NCBI GenBank assembly: GCA_903903635.1
Contig: CAIUZK010000033.1
Location: 1-36,630, forward strand
Direction: 5' to 3'
Source: an uncultured Bacteroidota bacterium
Lineage (GTDB): Bacteria; Bacteroidota; Bacteroidia; Chitinophagales; Chitinophagaceae
DNA length: 36,630 nt
Positions 17,232 to 25,906 of the stretch are shown in pieces (within the stretch, counting starts at the first letter, position 1; each line of letters opens with the position of its first letter). Made by a program: the position numbers and the translations under genes. The notes under the pieces were generated by a model. It searched no databases. It was given only the letters and a program-made list of their open reading frames with translations, and was not told where the DNA came from.

Positions 17232-18425
17232 ATGAAGCAAATATTTACAATCGTCTTTTTGGTTGTCATCGTATTCAGGGCAAGCGCAGGTGAGACCGAT
17301 AGTGTATTGACGGAGAAAAATGTCAGGGAGCGCATTTTAAATGACATTCAGCAGAACCTTGACCGGAAAAATAAGGCACTTGACTCAACCATTACAAAGC
17401 TTGATGACCGGGTGGGTAAACTGGACAGTGTGCTCAAAATGACCGGTAATCCTAAAGATCGTATTGACAGGCTGGTGGAGCGCGTACAGGTTCTGGAAGA
17501 AAAACAGAAGGCAATAGAACAAAATGAGATCAATGTATATGAGGCCAATTACCAGTCGGCTATGATCAATCTGGTATCGATGGACAGGGAGATAAAGCCA
17601 CTGATCCTGTTTCGGACCTCGAAAGATTTTTTCAATTCTTTGACAGAAACCAGCAACCCAATGAGCTATGAAGCATTCAGGAAGGGATTTGAAAAATTCA
17701 GGGTATATGCAGATAAGATCAAAGATAACAACGCAACATTAAAGGCCGTAAGCGAGGTGATAGGCGCTTCGGGCTATCTGACAGCGGGGTTGCCCATCGT
17801 AGGCGCTTACTCGCAGATCATGTTTGCCGGTATGGCTGAATATGTAAATTCGATAGGGCATAAAAGGAAAGAACTTAAAGCAGAGGCAGAAAAAATGTTT
17901 GCTATAACAGCCTCACTGAGCCAGTTCACTACTGATAAGAATATGATAGAAAACGAGTGGGATGGTATTACCCAATCGCTGGAGGAAATGCAGGCGTATT
18001 ATGACTCTGTGATAAACCGGAACCTGAGAATGGTGGGCATTCAAAGATGTGATATGAACAGTTGCTTTACCAAACAAAGTGATGCCAACCGCCGGTATAT
18101 TTATCTCTCTACATTGCGCCAGAAAGCTGCAGAATATGTACTGGCCATGAAAAAAGAATCTCCCAAAGAATGGAAAGAAAATATCTATTACCAGTTGATG
18201 GATGTTCAATCGATTAAGGTGAGGTATGGTGATATTACTTATCGTATTGTGCACCACATTAATAAATACTCTGTGCTGATTAATAAGTATAAAACCAACA
18301 AGGATATAGGGCAGAATGTTTCGAAGCTGGATGAAAAGCTATCGCATCTGAAGGCTACCTTTGATGATACCTTTGAGCCTACCCAATATGCCCATTCTGC
18401 TACACAGATGTATAAAGTAATGTAG
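17232..18425 (+). CDS. secreted alpha-helical/coiled-coil protein of unknown function
   Basis: I do not recognise the family. A signal peptide (residues 1-20, ending FRASAGE) sends it out of the cytoplasm. Residues 30-100 are strongly coiled-coil with heptad character (LDDRVGKLDSVLK, RLVERVQVLEEKQKAI). A mildly hydrophobic, glycine- and alanine-rich stretch at about 178-205 (VIGASGYLTAGLPIVGAYSQ) lies between long amphipathic helices that continue to the C-terminus. There are two cysteines in the mature part (CDMNSC), which could form a disulfide. The layout resembles a helical bundle with one central membrane-seeking hairpin, but this is only a shape comparison. It converges with the pseudouridine synthase gene. 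Confidence 0.75.
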   Translation: MKQIFTIVFLVVIVFRASAGETDSVLTEKNVRERILNDIQQNLDRKNKALDSTITKLDDRVGKLDSVLKMTGNPKDRIDRLVERVQVLEEKQKAIEQNEINVYEANYQSAMINLVSMDREIKPLILFRTSKDFFNSLTETSNPMSYEAFRKGFEKFRVYADKIKDNNATLKAVSEVIGASGYLTAGLPIVGAYSQIMFAGMAEYVNSIGHKRKELKAEAEKMFAITASLSQFTTDKNMIENEWDGITQSLEEMQAYYDSVINRNLRMVGIQRCDMNSCFTKQSDANRRYIYLSTLRQKAAEYVLAMKKESPKEWKENIYYQLMDVQSIKVRYGDITYRIVHHINKYSVLINKYKTNKDIGQNVSKLDEKLSHLKATFDDTFEPTQYAHSATQMYKVM

Positions 18426-18454
18426 TAAGAAACAGAAAGAAACAGTAGAATGGA

Positions 18455-19063
18455 TTAGCTCCAGTTTTTGATTTTCAGTAAACCGAAGAATTCTTCTTCT
18501 TCGAGTTCCTTTACGCAGCCGGGAGGCAGGTCGCCCAATTCGAGATCTTCGATTGATAATCTTATTAATCGTTTGCAAGGGTGATTGATCGCTGATACCA
18601 TCTTGCGCACCTGATGGAATTTACCTTCGCTCAATGTTATGGTGAGCCATGTGTGTGCAGCAAACGACCGCAGTTCCAACTGATGTATGGGTAAGTTGGC
18701 CGGTGGGTCGACAATATGGATCTCGCAGGGAGGAGTAATATAATCTATATTACCTTTGATTTTTATGGTAACACCATTTCTTAATTGCTCCAGACTTTGG
18801 GGGCTGACTTCATTTTTTACTCTTACCAGATAGGTACGTTTATGAGGGACTTCTCCCTGGAATAACAGTTTGGTGACTTTCTTATTGGTTGTGAGTATAA
18901 GCAGACCCTCAGACTGATTGTCCAGCCGGCCGATGGCATGAATGCCCTCGGGGAAAACATAATCCAAATCGCCCAGCAGCCTAACATTATCGGGGCTGAT
19001 AAACTGGGATACCATATTGTAAGGTTTATTAATTATGAAGTAACGGTTGGGGTTGGTGGTCAT
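18455..19063 (-). CDS. rluE: 23S rRNA pseudouridine synthase, RluE-like
   Basis: A RsuA/RluB/E/F-family enzyme that isomerises a specific uridine in rRNA. The catalytic aspartate is Asp48 in GRLDNQSEGLLILT. Other family signatures are YFIINKPYNMVSQF at the start and the C-terminal TLSEGKFHQVRKM with the conserved arginine. It has no N-terminal S4 RNA-binding domain, and at 202 residues it matches RluE (about 207 in E. coli) rather than RsuA or RluB. RluE acts on U2457 of 23S rRNA in E. coli; the same target is likely but not shown. Confidence 0.88.
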   Translation of the reverse strand: MTTNPNRYFIINKPYNMVSQFISPDNVRLLGDLDYVFPEGIHAIGRLDNQSEGLLILTTNKKVTKLLFQGEVPHKRTYLVRVKNEVSPQSLEQLRNGVTIKIKGNIDYITPPCEIHIVDPPANLPIHQLELRSFAAHTWLTITLSEGKFHQVRKMVSAINHPCKRLIRLSIEDLELGDLPPGCVKELEEEEFFGLLKIKNWS

Positions 19064-19150
19064 TTATTGAACAAATAGATTTGGCAGCATCAAAGGTCTA
19101 AATGTAAAGGTTTTAGGGCGCAATAATTTTAGGGCAGAGGAAATTGCATG

Positions 19151-20113
19151 TTAAAATGACTTACTGAAATGTGGATTTTCTAATAAATTGTCGCCTTTTA
19201 TGAAATTGAAACCTACTACCAGTTCATGGGCGCCGTTATTATAACCAGATAAACCAGATATTAAATAGTCGAAGGCATAACCGACGTAAATTTTGCGCGA
19301 GCACTGAAAGTGGACTATAGCTTCAAATGATTTATCGGTGCGGTAAGTGGCACCCAAAAGGAAGCGGTTGTTCATGATAAACGAAACATTGAAATCCAGG
19401 TTGAAGGGTAGTTGGTAGTTTCCATTGCCAACATAGCGCGCCATTAACTGAGGCAGTACATCCCAGTTTTCGCTGGCATGAAAAACATAACCGCCATTGG
19501 CATAATAACCTCTTACCTGCCGGGATCTGATATCGTTGGTTCTTTTCTCGCTATTGTCGTAATAATTCTGAATGAGATTTGGAACTGAGGCACCTATGTA
19601 GTAATCGTTGGCATACCAGAAGCAACCAACGCCAAAATCAGGAAGGAAAGTTCCGATAACATTTTTGGCAAGATTAGGGTCGTTTTGCTGGTAGGGGTCC
19701 AATTCGTTGTAATTGGCTGAGTACATCTGGGCCCCGGCACTGAGTCCTAACGAAAGGACCGATTCATTCTTCATCTTAATTCTGAATGCATAATATGCAG
19801 CCAGGTTTTGTTTGGTCTCCACTCCGATCTGTTCATTACTGAAACTAAATCCTGCCGCGATATCCCTGAATGAAGAATTATAGTCGCCCACCGGGGCATC
19901 AAATGAAACACTGGTTGTTTTTGGCGCACCTTTTATTGCGTTCCATTGGTTACGGTAATCGGCACTGATTGTAGCCACGTCTCTGCTGCCGGCATAAGCC
20001 GGATTGAAAATTAGTTTATTCAGCATGAATTGTGTGCTGTGCACCTCAACCTGCGCATGCAGAGCCGAAGTGAGCAGAAAAACGCAATAAAAAAGAAAAG
20101 ATAGTTTTTTCAT
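19151..20113 (-). CDS. PorP/SprF-family type IX secretion outer membrane protein
   Basis: An outer-membrane beta-barrel protein of the PorP/SprF family, required in T9SS species for secretion or surface attachment of specific type-B (CHU_C) cargo. It has a signal peptide (1-20, ending LHAQ) and the family-typical N-terminus QFMLNKLIFNPAYAGSRD. A chain of amphipathic strands follows, up to YVGYAFDYLISGLSGYNNGAHELVVGF. The 320 residues are normal. It starts 37 bases after the stop of the large type-B cargo gene on the same strand, so it is most likely the dedicated partner of that protein. Confidence 0.93.
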   Translation of the reverse strand: MKKLSFLFYCVFLLTSALHAQVEVHSTQFMLNKLIFNPAYAGSRDVATISADYRNQWNAIKGAPKTTSVSFDAPVGDYNSSFRDIAAGFSFSNEQIGVETKQNLAAYYAFRIKMKNESVLSLGLSAGAQMYSANYNELDPYQQNDPNLAKNVIGTFLPDFGVGCFWYANDYYIGASVPNLIQNYYDNSEKRTNDIRSRQVRGYYANGGYVFHASENWDVLPQLMARYVGNGNYQLPFNLDFNVSFIMNNRFLLGATYRTDKSFEAIVHFQCSRKIYVGYAFDYLISGLSGYNNGAHELVVGFNFIKGDNLLENPHFSKSF

Positions 20114-20150
20114 GCAAGGCGTTTTATGAAATGGTTTATATAAAAGTAAT

Positions 20151-22997
20151 TTATTGCTTTATTAATATACTTCCTGTTATCGTATTTTTTTCATCAGCCA
20201 GTCCTGATGCATTCAGTTTCACCAGGTAGAAATAAGTGCCATCCGGCAGATGTCCTCCTCCGGAACTTTCGCCACTCCAGTCATTATTATAGTTCTGTTT
20301 AGAATATACCATATCTCCGAATTTATCGAAAACCTGTACCGTATTTTCCGGATAACTATGTATGCCTTCAATAACCCACACATCATTAATTCCATCTCCG
20401 TTTGGTGTGATTACATCGTGAATATGAATAGTGAAACAACTATCGGCGCCAACTTCAGCAACTATTTGTTTTTCACATAAATTAGAATCCGTAACAGTAA
20501 CCGTATAAGTATCGGGAGGCAGACCGATTATTTTAGTACCGGTAAAGGGCCCCGACCATACATATTTGAACGGTGGTATTCCCCCTGAAACAGTAAGACT
20601 GATGCTCCCGTTTTTTGTTCCGCATTTTTCATTGGTAATGGTCTCTGTAATATCTAGAGGACCAGGTTCTGTAATATTGAATGTCCGGGTACCGGTGCAA
20701 TTTGATACAATGTCTTTGACCTGAACAGAATAGGAGCCCGGAGCAAGATTGAATATCGTCTGATTAGTGCCACCGTTTGACCAGAGGTATTGATAGGATC
20801 CGCTACCGCCCAATATAGTAGCCTTTATCGAGCCATTAGCCTCCCCGTTGCATTTTACAGGCGTTGTGACATCGGTAATAACCAAAGTGCCGGCAGGATG
20901 GACAGTAATGTTGAAGGTCGTTCTGTTGATACAGCCAAAAGTGTTGGGCGCGGTGGTGTAAGTTATTACCGTGTTACCAGGCGTAAGCGCTAAAACATCG
21001 CCCGAAATACTATCGATAGTAGCTACAACCGGATTTCCGCTGCTCCATTTACCACCTGGTAAAACACCTGCCAGCGTTATTGAGGAGCCTTCGCATAAAT
21101 TGGGAATACCAGTGATATTGCCTGTTGGCGGAAGCGGATTCACATTGATTGTCTTTGTAGCGGCAACTGTGCCACATGAGGTGACAATAGTATAACTGAT
21201 TAAGGCAGATCCGACCGCGACGCCGGTTAAGACTCCTGTGGAAGGATTAATTGTAGCGTTAACAGAGGCGCTGCTCCAGGATCCACCTGTAGCCATGTCG
21301 GACAGTGTAATTGTAGAACCTAAGCAAACATTGGCAGGTCCGGTAATCGTGCCAGGGCTCGGCAAACCATTACCGATGGTGATAATTTTGATCGCGGTGT
21401 CGGCCCCACATAAATTTATAACAATATATCGTATGGTATCTGTGCCGGGTGTAACTCCAGTTACTACACCTGCAGGGCCGATTGTGGCATGTCCGTTAGT
21501 GCTGCTCCAGATGCCCGGCCCGTTGCCTGAAGTGTCGGATAATGTCATTGCAGAACCCAGGCATATGTGAGCAGGACCGGTGATAATGCCGGCATGAGGG
21601 AGCGGGTTTATGGTAACATATATTTTAATAGTGTCCCCTGCAATACCATCTGTAACTATGACAGTAAAAGAATCGATACCCCAATAACCAGGAGTTGGAG
21701 TATAGGTAAGTCCGGAGGGTGTTACAGTTCCTCCGGTGGAAGTTGTGCTACAGACTGTAACAGCAGTGCCGTGCAGGGCTGAAGATAGCAGGCTCCAGGT
21801 CTCGGTTTGACTTGAGTTGGGGTCGGTAATTTCGAGTACTGAATTGATAGATGTTGCCGTATCATTTTCGCAGACGGTTAATGACTGTGAGCTACCTCCT
21901 GTAAAAGAAGGTGGTGTATTGGAAATCACGGTTGTGATTTTCCGGATTCGCAGATTGTACATATCGCCTACATAAATATTACCGGCAGGATCGGCAAGGG
22001 AGACAATAACATTGTTTAGTCCGGCCAGGAGGGGAGGACCACCATCGCCACTATAAGATGCGGTTCCATTTCCCGCAATAGTGTTGATTGTATTGGCGGG
22101 ATTTATCATCCTGATACGGTTGTTTGTAGCATCGGTGATATAGCAATTACCAAAAACATCGAAGTTAATGCCAGCAGGACCATTGAGTTGCGCCGAGGTT
22201 GCAGGGCCGCCATCGCCACTGAATCCGGGAGTTCCAATACCTGCGAATGTAGATATGATACCGGCGGTATTTATTTTACGGACCACATTGTTATTATAAT
22301 CGGTAAAATATACGTTCCCGGATGCATCTGTAGTTACCAGGTCGGGCAGATTCATAGTGGCAAGCGTAGCAGGCCCACCATCGCCTGTATAGCCTGTAGC
22401 TCCGGTGCCAGCTATAGTGGTAATTATACCCGAGGTGTTTACTTTCCGGATATGCTCAGAACCCTGGTCAGGAATGTAAATATTGCCAGCAAGGTCAACG
22501 CCGATTCCATTCGGAGATGACAGGTGGGCTATTGTAGCAGGCCCGTCATCGCCGCTCCAACCCGGAGTGCCATTTCCGGCAAAGGTGGTAATAATGCCGG
22601 CGGCATTAACTTTTCTGACCCTGGATGAGTAGACCTCGGAAATATATACATCGGTACCAAAACAAACGATGCCTGTAGGGCCATTTATTCCTGCTGAAGT
22701 AGCGGGACCACCATCGCCACTGTATGTTCCGCCATTACCTGCAAATGTGGTGACGATGCCGGAAGGAGCAATTTTTCTGACTCTTTTATTATTGAAGTCT
22801 GAGAAATATATATTGCCGGCGGCATCTCTTGCAAGCCCCCATGGCTGTGTCATAACGGCCGCCATCGCCGGGCCGCCATCGCCAGAAAAACCTGAAACTC
22901 CATTTCCACAAATCGTATTAATTACCTGAGCGCAGGATCGGGGTGGTGAAAAAAAGAACAACAGGAAGAGTAAATAAACAAGTAAGGGGTTTTTCAT
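20151..22997 (-). CDS. NHL/Ig-like/SprB-repeat surface protein with type-B T9SS domain
   Basis: A large secreted protein of 948 residues. After a signal peptide ending in RSCAQ come about six NHL-type beta-propeller repeats (about 25-360), each marked by GDGGPA and a Gly-Asn-Ile-Tyr pattern. Then a cadherin-like segment and three bacterial Ig-like repeats (TGPAxxCLGSxxTLSD and similar) run to about residue 700. Two SprB repeats follow (about 705-850), and last a gliding-motility-type C-terminal domain (about 860-948) beginning DVITPNGDGINDVW. This domain is the type-B signal for T9SS export and surface attachment. I chose the ATG at 22997, since the frame's first codon is a TTG nine bases upstream. 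The PorP/SprF-like gene directly downstream supports a cargo/partner pair. Confidence 0.92.
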   Translation of the reverse strand: MKNPLLVYLLFLLFFFSPPRSCAQVINTICGNGVSGFSGDGGPAMAAVMTQPWGLARDAAGNIYFSDFNNKRVRKIAPSGIVTTFAGNGGTYSGDGGPATSAGINGPTGIVCFGTDVYISEVYSSRVRKVNAAGIITTFAGNGTPGWSGDDGPATIAHLSSPNGIGVDLAGNIYIPDQGSEHIRKVNTSGIITTIAGTGATGYTGDGGPATLATMNLPDLVTTDASGNVYFTDYNNNVVRKINTAGIISTFAGIGTPGFSGDGGPATSAQLNGPAGINFDVFGNCYITDATNNRIRMINPANTINTIAGNGTASYSGDGGPPLLAGLNNVIVSLADPAGNIYVGDMYNLRIRKITTVISNTPPSFTGGSSQSLTVCENDTATSINSVLEITDPNSSQTETWSLLSSALHGTAVTVCSTTSTGGTVTPSGLTYTPTPGYWGIDSFTVIVTDGIAGDTIKIYVTINPLPHAGIITGPAHICLGSAMTLSDTSGNGPGIWSSTNGHATIGPAGVVTGVTPGTDTIRYIVINLCGADTAIKIITIGNGLPSPGTITGPANVCLGSTITLSDMATGGSWSSASVNATINPSTGVLTGVAVGSALISYTIVTSCGTVAATKTINVNPLPPTGNITGIPNLCEGSSITLAGVLPGGKWSSGNPVVATIDSISGDVLALTPGNTVITYTTAPNTFGCINRTTFNITVHPAGTLVITDVTTPVKCNGEANGSIKATILGGSGSYQYLWSNGGTNQTIFNLAPGSYSVQVKDIVSNCTGTRTFNITEPGPLDITETITNEKCGTKNGSISLTVSGGIPPFKYVWSGPFTGTKIIGLPPDTYTVTVTDSNLCEKQIVAEVGADSCFTIHIHDVITPNGDGINDVWVIEGIHSYPENTVQVFDKFGDMVYSKQNYNNDWSGESSGGGHLPDGTYFYLVKLNASGLADEKNTITGSILIKQ

Positions 22998-23157
22998 AGG
23001 GAGCAATGTTTAAAGACATAGTGAATAATTCAATAAATATATATAAAATCCCGGAATTTTCAAATCGGAATCGAGATATTACAATATTAATTGAGTTGGA
23101 ATGTATTGCCGCAATTAGTCTTTAACATTGTTCCGATGCAGGATTGCAAATTTTCTT

Positions 23158-23862
23158 TTAATCCTGGACGGTGAAAACATTATCATTTATACCTGTATTG
23201 ACCATGTATTTAAGATAGGTGATCTGGATGGTTCCTTTCTTTTGCTTCCCATCGTTCTCCTGCTTTTCATCACCGGTTTCAATATAATCCATTGTTACGC
23301 CTTTGGGTACCTTGAAATCTTTAACATCGAGGGTCAGCAACACTTTGTCGGGCAGTCCATAATTGGTGTAATTGCCATATTCAAGATCCATAGTCATAGT
23401 GCCACCTGTGCGACTTGTGGTTTCCGTTCGCAGCGCTACCATGCTTTTTTCGTCAATCCAGATTTTTGCTAGGATAATGTCGCTTTTGTCATCTTCCGGA
23501 ATGACCTTAATGATGCGGGTGTTTTTTGTGCCAATAACAGCATTCCCGGCATCAATGACGGTTACATTGCCAGTTGGTATTAATGTTCTCAGACTGAGGT
23601 TGATATTCTTTTTGGGCAGTATGGAAAGTCCGCCATGTCTTTCCAGCCTCATTTTATCAGGGCTTTTGAAATATAGTGTACCTGCCAACTGGGGTATCCG
23701 CATATACCTTACATTGATCTTCATTTTTACTTCGGCGGTATAATCTTTTACTACAAGAATTTTGCGCCTGAGGGAATCAAATAGTTTATTGGCATCGGTA
23801 GCCTTTGCGGTGGATGAGAGGCAAAAAATAAACAATAAAAACAAACAATATTTTCTGATCAT
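23158..23862 (-). CDS. LolA-like outer membrane lipoprotein-sorting protein
   Basis: A periplasmic protein of the LolA/LolB fold, which binds acyl chains of lipoproteins or other lipids in a half-barrel. It has a signal peptide (1-22, ending STAKA). The core contains LAGTLYFKSPDKMRLERHGG, the usual strand pair, and the repeated beta strands of the fold (LAKIWIDEKSMVALRTET). The 234 residues fit. Its ATG overlaps the permease stop by four bases (ATGA), so the three genes ATPase, permease and LolA-like form one operon. A function in lipid or lipoprotein export linked to that ABC transporter is an inference from context. Confidence 0.82.
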   Translation of the reverse strand: MIRKYCLFLLFIFCLSSTAKATDANKLFDSLRRKILVVKDYTAEVKMKINVRYMRIPQLAGTLYFKSPDKMRLERHGGLSILPKKNINLSLRTLIPTGNVTVIDAGNAVIGTKNTRIIKVIPEDDKSDIILAKIWIDEKSMVALRTETTSRTGGTMTMDLEYGNYTNYGLPDKVLLTLDVKDFKVPKGVTMDYIETGDEKQENDGKQKKGTIQITYLKYMVNTGINDNVFTVQD

Positions 23863-24698
23863 GATTTAATGTCTTTCTTGTTAAAATAATACATGGTGAG
23901 CGCAACAAAGGTGCAGGTATAGACTAGCATGACCAATGAAGATACTCCTATGGCCCTGAACGGAACAGGATTGTCGAAAAAGCCTTTCCAGGCAATCATG
24001 TGCGAGGTGAAAATGTATGGTTTTATATGGCTGTAAAGCGGCAGGTCCAGGTTTGAGAGTATGGTAAGTACCAGTACAATACCCATTGTGGAAATTATAG
24101 GACCAATGGAATTATCGGCATAGGAAGATAATAATAGTGAGAGCGATGCAATGGTTGTCATTGCCAGCAACGCAAACCCAAAAGCAGCAGAATAACGCCA
24201 TAGTACATCATCCTTAAGAATCATGATAAAAGTATCACTTTTGAGATTTACCATATCGCCTTTACCAAACAAAAGTAATGACAGCAACAGGGCAACTATG
24301 GCAAGCCAGATAATGAGCATGGCAGTATAAATAAAGCTGGACATGAATTTCACCAATACCAGTTTGTTCCTGGAAATGGGCTTGGTGAGCATAAGACGGA
24401 GCGTGCCCTGATTGGCTTCGCCAGCCAGGGTGTCTCCTGCTATTAGCGCCACGAGCAGGGGTATCTGAAGTAATAAGGCTTGCAGAATAATATAGGTAAT
24501 GAAATAGCCATTGATGATGTTGCCATGAATATCAAATTGCTCATTGATGCCCTGCATGGCAAAAGCCATATAAGACTTACCATCGGTAAGCATAGCCAGT
24601 TGTATGACAAGTGTAACAGCAGTAATAATACCAAAACTGATGTAGGTTCTGGGTCGTTTAAATATTTTATACAGTTCTATAGTCAGCAGTTGTTTCAT
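23859..24698 (-). CDS. ABC-2 type transporter permease
   Basis: The membrane subunit of an ABC exporter. About six hydrophobic helices are visible (about 18-36, 65-88, 117-142, 170-190, 198-214, 250-272). The cytoplasmic loop carries GDTLAGEANQGTLRLMLTKP, the hallmark of ABC-2 permeases that work with the adjacent ATPase. There is no duplicated half, so a homodimer is expected. Its start overlaps the end of the ATPase gene by 32 bases, which suggests coupled translation. The substrate cannot be told from sequence; the downstream LolA-like gene hints at a lipid-related cargo. Confidence 0.9.
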   Translation of the reverse strand: MKQLLTIELYKIFKRPRTYISFGIITAVTLVIQLAMLTDGKSYMAFAMQGINEQFDIHGNIINGYFITYIILQALLLQIPLLVALIAGDTLAGEANQGTLRLMLTKPISRNKLVLVKFMSSFIYTAMLIIWLAIVALLLSLLLFGKGDMVNLKSDTFIMILKDDVLWRYSAAFGFALLAMTTIASLSLLLSSYADNSIGPIISTMGIVLVLTILSNLDLPLYSHIKPYIFTSHMIAWKGFFDNPVPFRAIGVSSLVMLVYTCTFVALTMYYFNKKDIKS

Positions 24699-25599
24699 TT
24701 GTGATATTTAAGAAGTAAGATTCAAATGAATGTTGTGTATTGATACTGAAAACAGCTATGTTTTTTGATACCAGCCAGTTATTTAATTCTGGTATCCTTA
24801 CAGGGTTCATTTTGAAAGTCAGCTGATTGTCTGAGATATGGCAAACGTATTTTGCCCATACAGAGTCTTTTACCAACTGAGGAATTTCAGCATTGGGTTT
24901 TATTGCTATTTCTATAAGTGTTTCGTCGGGATGCAGCAGTTCTTTTACGGGAGCCTCTGTGATTTTTTTACCCCTATGCATGATGATAAGATTCGTGGCA
25001 ACCTGTTCTATTTCATGAAGTAAATGAGAGGATACCATAATGGTTTTTCCATGGTCTTTACTCAGTGAAATAATGAGATTGCGTATTTCGGCGATACCCT
25101 GGGGGTCGAGACCATTAGTGGGTTCATCAAGGATCAGCAGATCTGGTTTGTGAACCATGGCGATGGCAATGCCTAAACGTTGCTTCATGCCCTGGGAGTA
25201 GGCTTTCACCTTGTCTTTTTCACGTCCGGTCAACCCGACAATTTCCAGTACTTCATAAATCCGGGCATTGTTTATGGATTTGTCGCTGAGCGTAGCAAAC
25301 ATTTTAAGATTATCCCAACCGGATAAATATCCATACAGGTCTGGCCGTTCTATAATGGCGCCAATGTTTTTGAGCAGATGCCGCCGCTGATTGTTGAATT
25401 CATTGCCGTTGATAAAGATCCTGCCACTGTCGGGGAAGATAAGGCCAAGCAGCATACGCATTGTAGTGCTTTTGCCGGCTCCATTTTGTCCAAGGAAGCC
25501 ACATACTTCACCCTGCCCGATCCGGAAGGATAAGGAGTCTACAGCTTTAAAATTTTTAAAGGACTTGGAAAGATTTTCGACTTCTATTATTGGTGCCAC
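24667..25599 (-). CDS. ABC transporter ATP-binding protein
   Basis: The ATPase subunit of the exporter encoded by this operon. Walker A is GQNGAGKST (37-45, Lys43), the signature is YSQGMKQR (134-141), Walker B is LLILDEP (154-160, Glu159), and the switch histidine is in SSHLLHEIEQ. The ATP-binding domain ends near residue 215. The remaining 95 residues form an extra C-terminal domain, as in CcmA/NatA-type ATPases of 300-310 residues. It is the first gene of the three-gene operon. Confidence 0.94.
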   Translation of the reverse strand: MAPIIEVENLSKSFKNFKAVDSLSFRIGQGEVCGFLGQNGAGKSTTMRMLLGLIFPDSGRIFINGNEFNNQRRHLLKNIGAIIERPDLYGYLSGWDNLKMFATLSDKSINNARIYEVLEIVGLTGREKDKVKAYSQGMKQRLGIAIAMVHKPDLLILDEPTNGLDPQGIAEIRNLIISLSKDHGKTIMVSSHLLHEIEQVATNLIIMHRGKKITEAPVKELLHPDETLIEIAIKPNAEIPQLVKDSVWAKYVCHISDNQLTFKMNPVRIPELNNWLVSKNIAVFSINTQHSFESYFLNITNETTADYRTV

Positions 25600-25906
25600 G
25601 CTAATTTGCTAATACTACATAAAATTACCAACAAATATTGTTCAAACGGTTCATTTTGTTTGTTGCAGGCGATATATTAACATGTTCAAAACAGCATGAA
25701 ATTGATCAGGTAAAGGCTTTAATATAATGTTGCAACATAAATGATATATGAGTTTCTTTAAATCTATATTGCGACATTAAATCAGGTGGAATGATAATTG
25801 CGGGGTTAAAACTGTTCAAGTCGATTTTTATCATATCAAACCACTGTTGCGCTTTGAATTACATGAAATTGTCCCTTATCTTTGATTTCAACATTCTAAT
25901 CTCTAT
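25600..25906. other. 307-bp divergent control region
   Basis: This separates the minus-strand ABC/LolA operon from the plus-strand repeat-protein operon. A strong plus-strand promoter match is present at 25853-25884. No equally good match was found for the minus-strand operon. No gene or RNA was seen. Confidence 0.6.
25853..25884 (+). promoter_or_regulatory. predicted promoter of the TPR/DUF3857 operon
   Basis: TTTG (25853-25856), 20 bases, then TATCTTTG (25877-25884). Both boxes match the Bacteroidota consensus exactly. Transcription would start near 25891, about 16 bases before the ATG. Confidence 0.65.
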
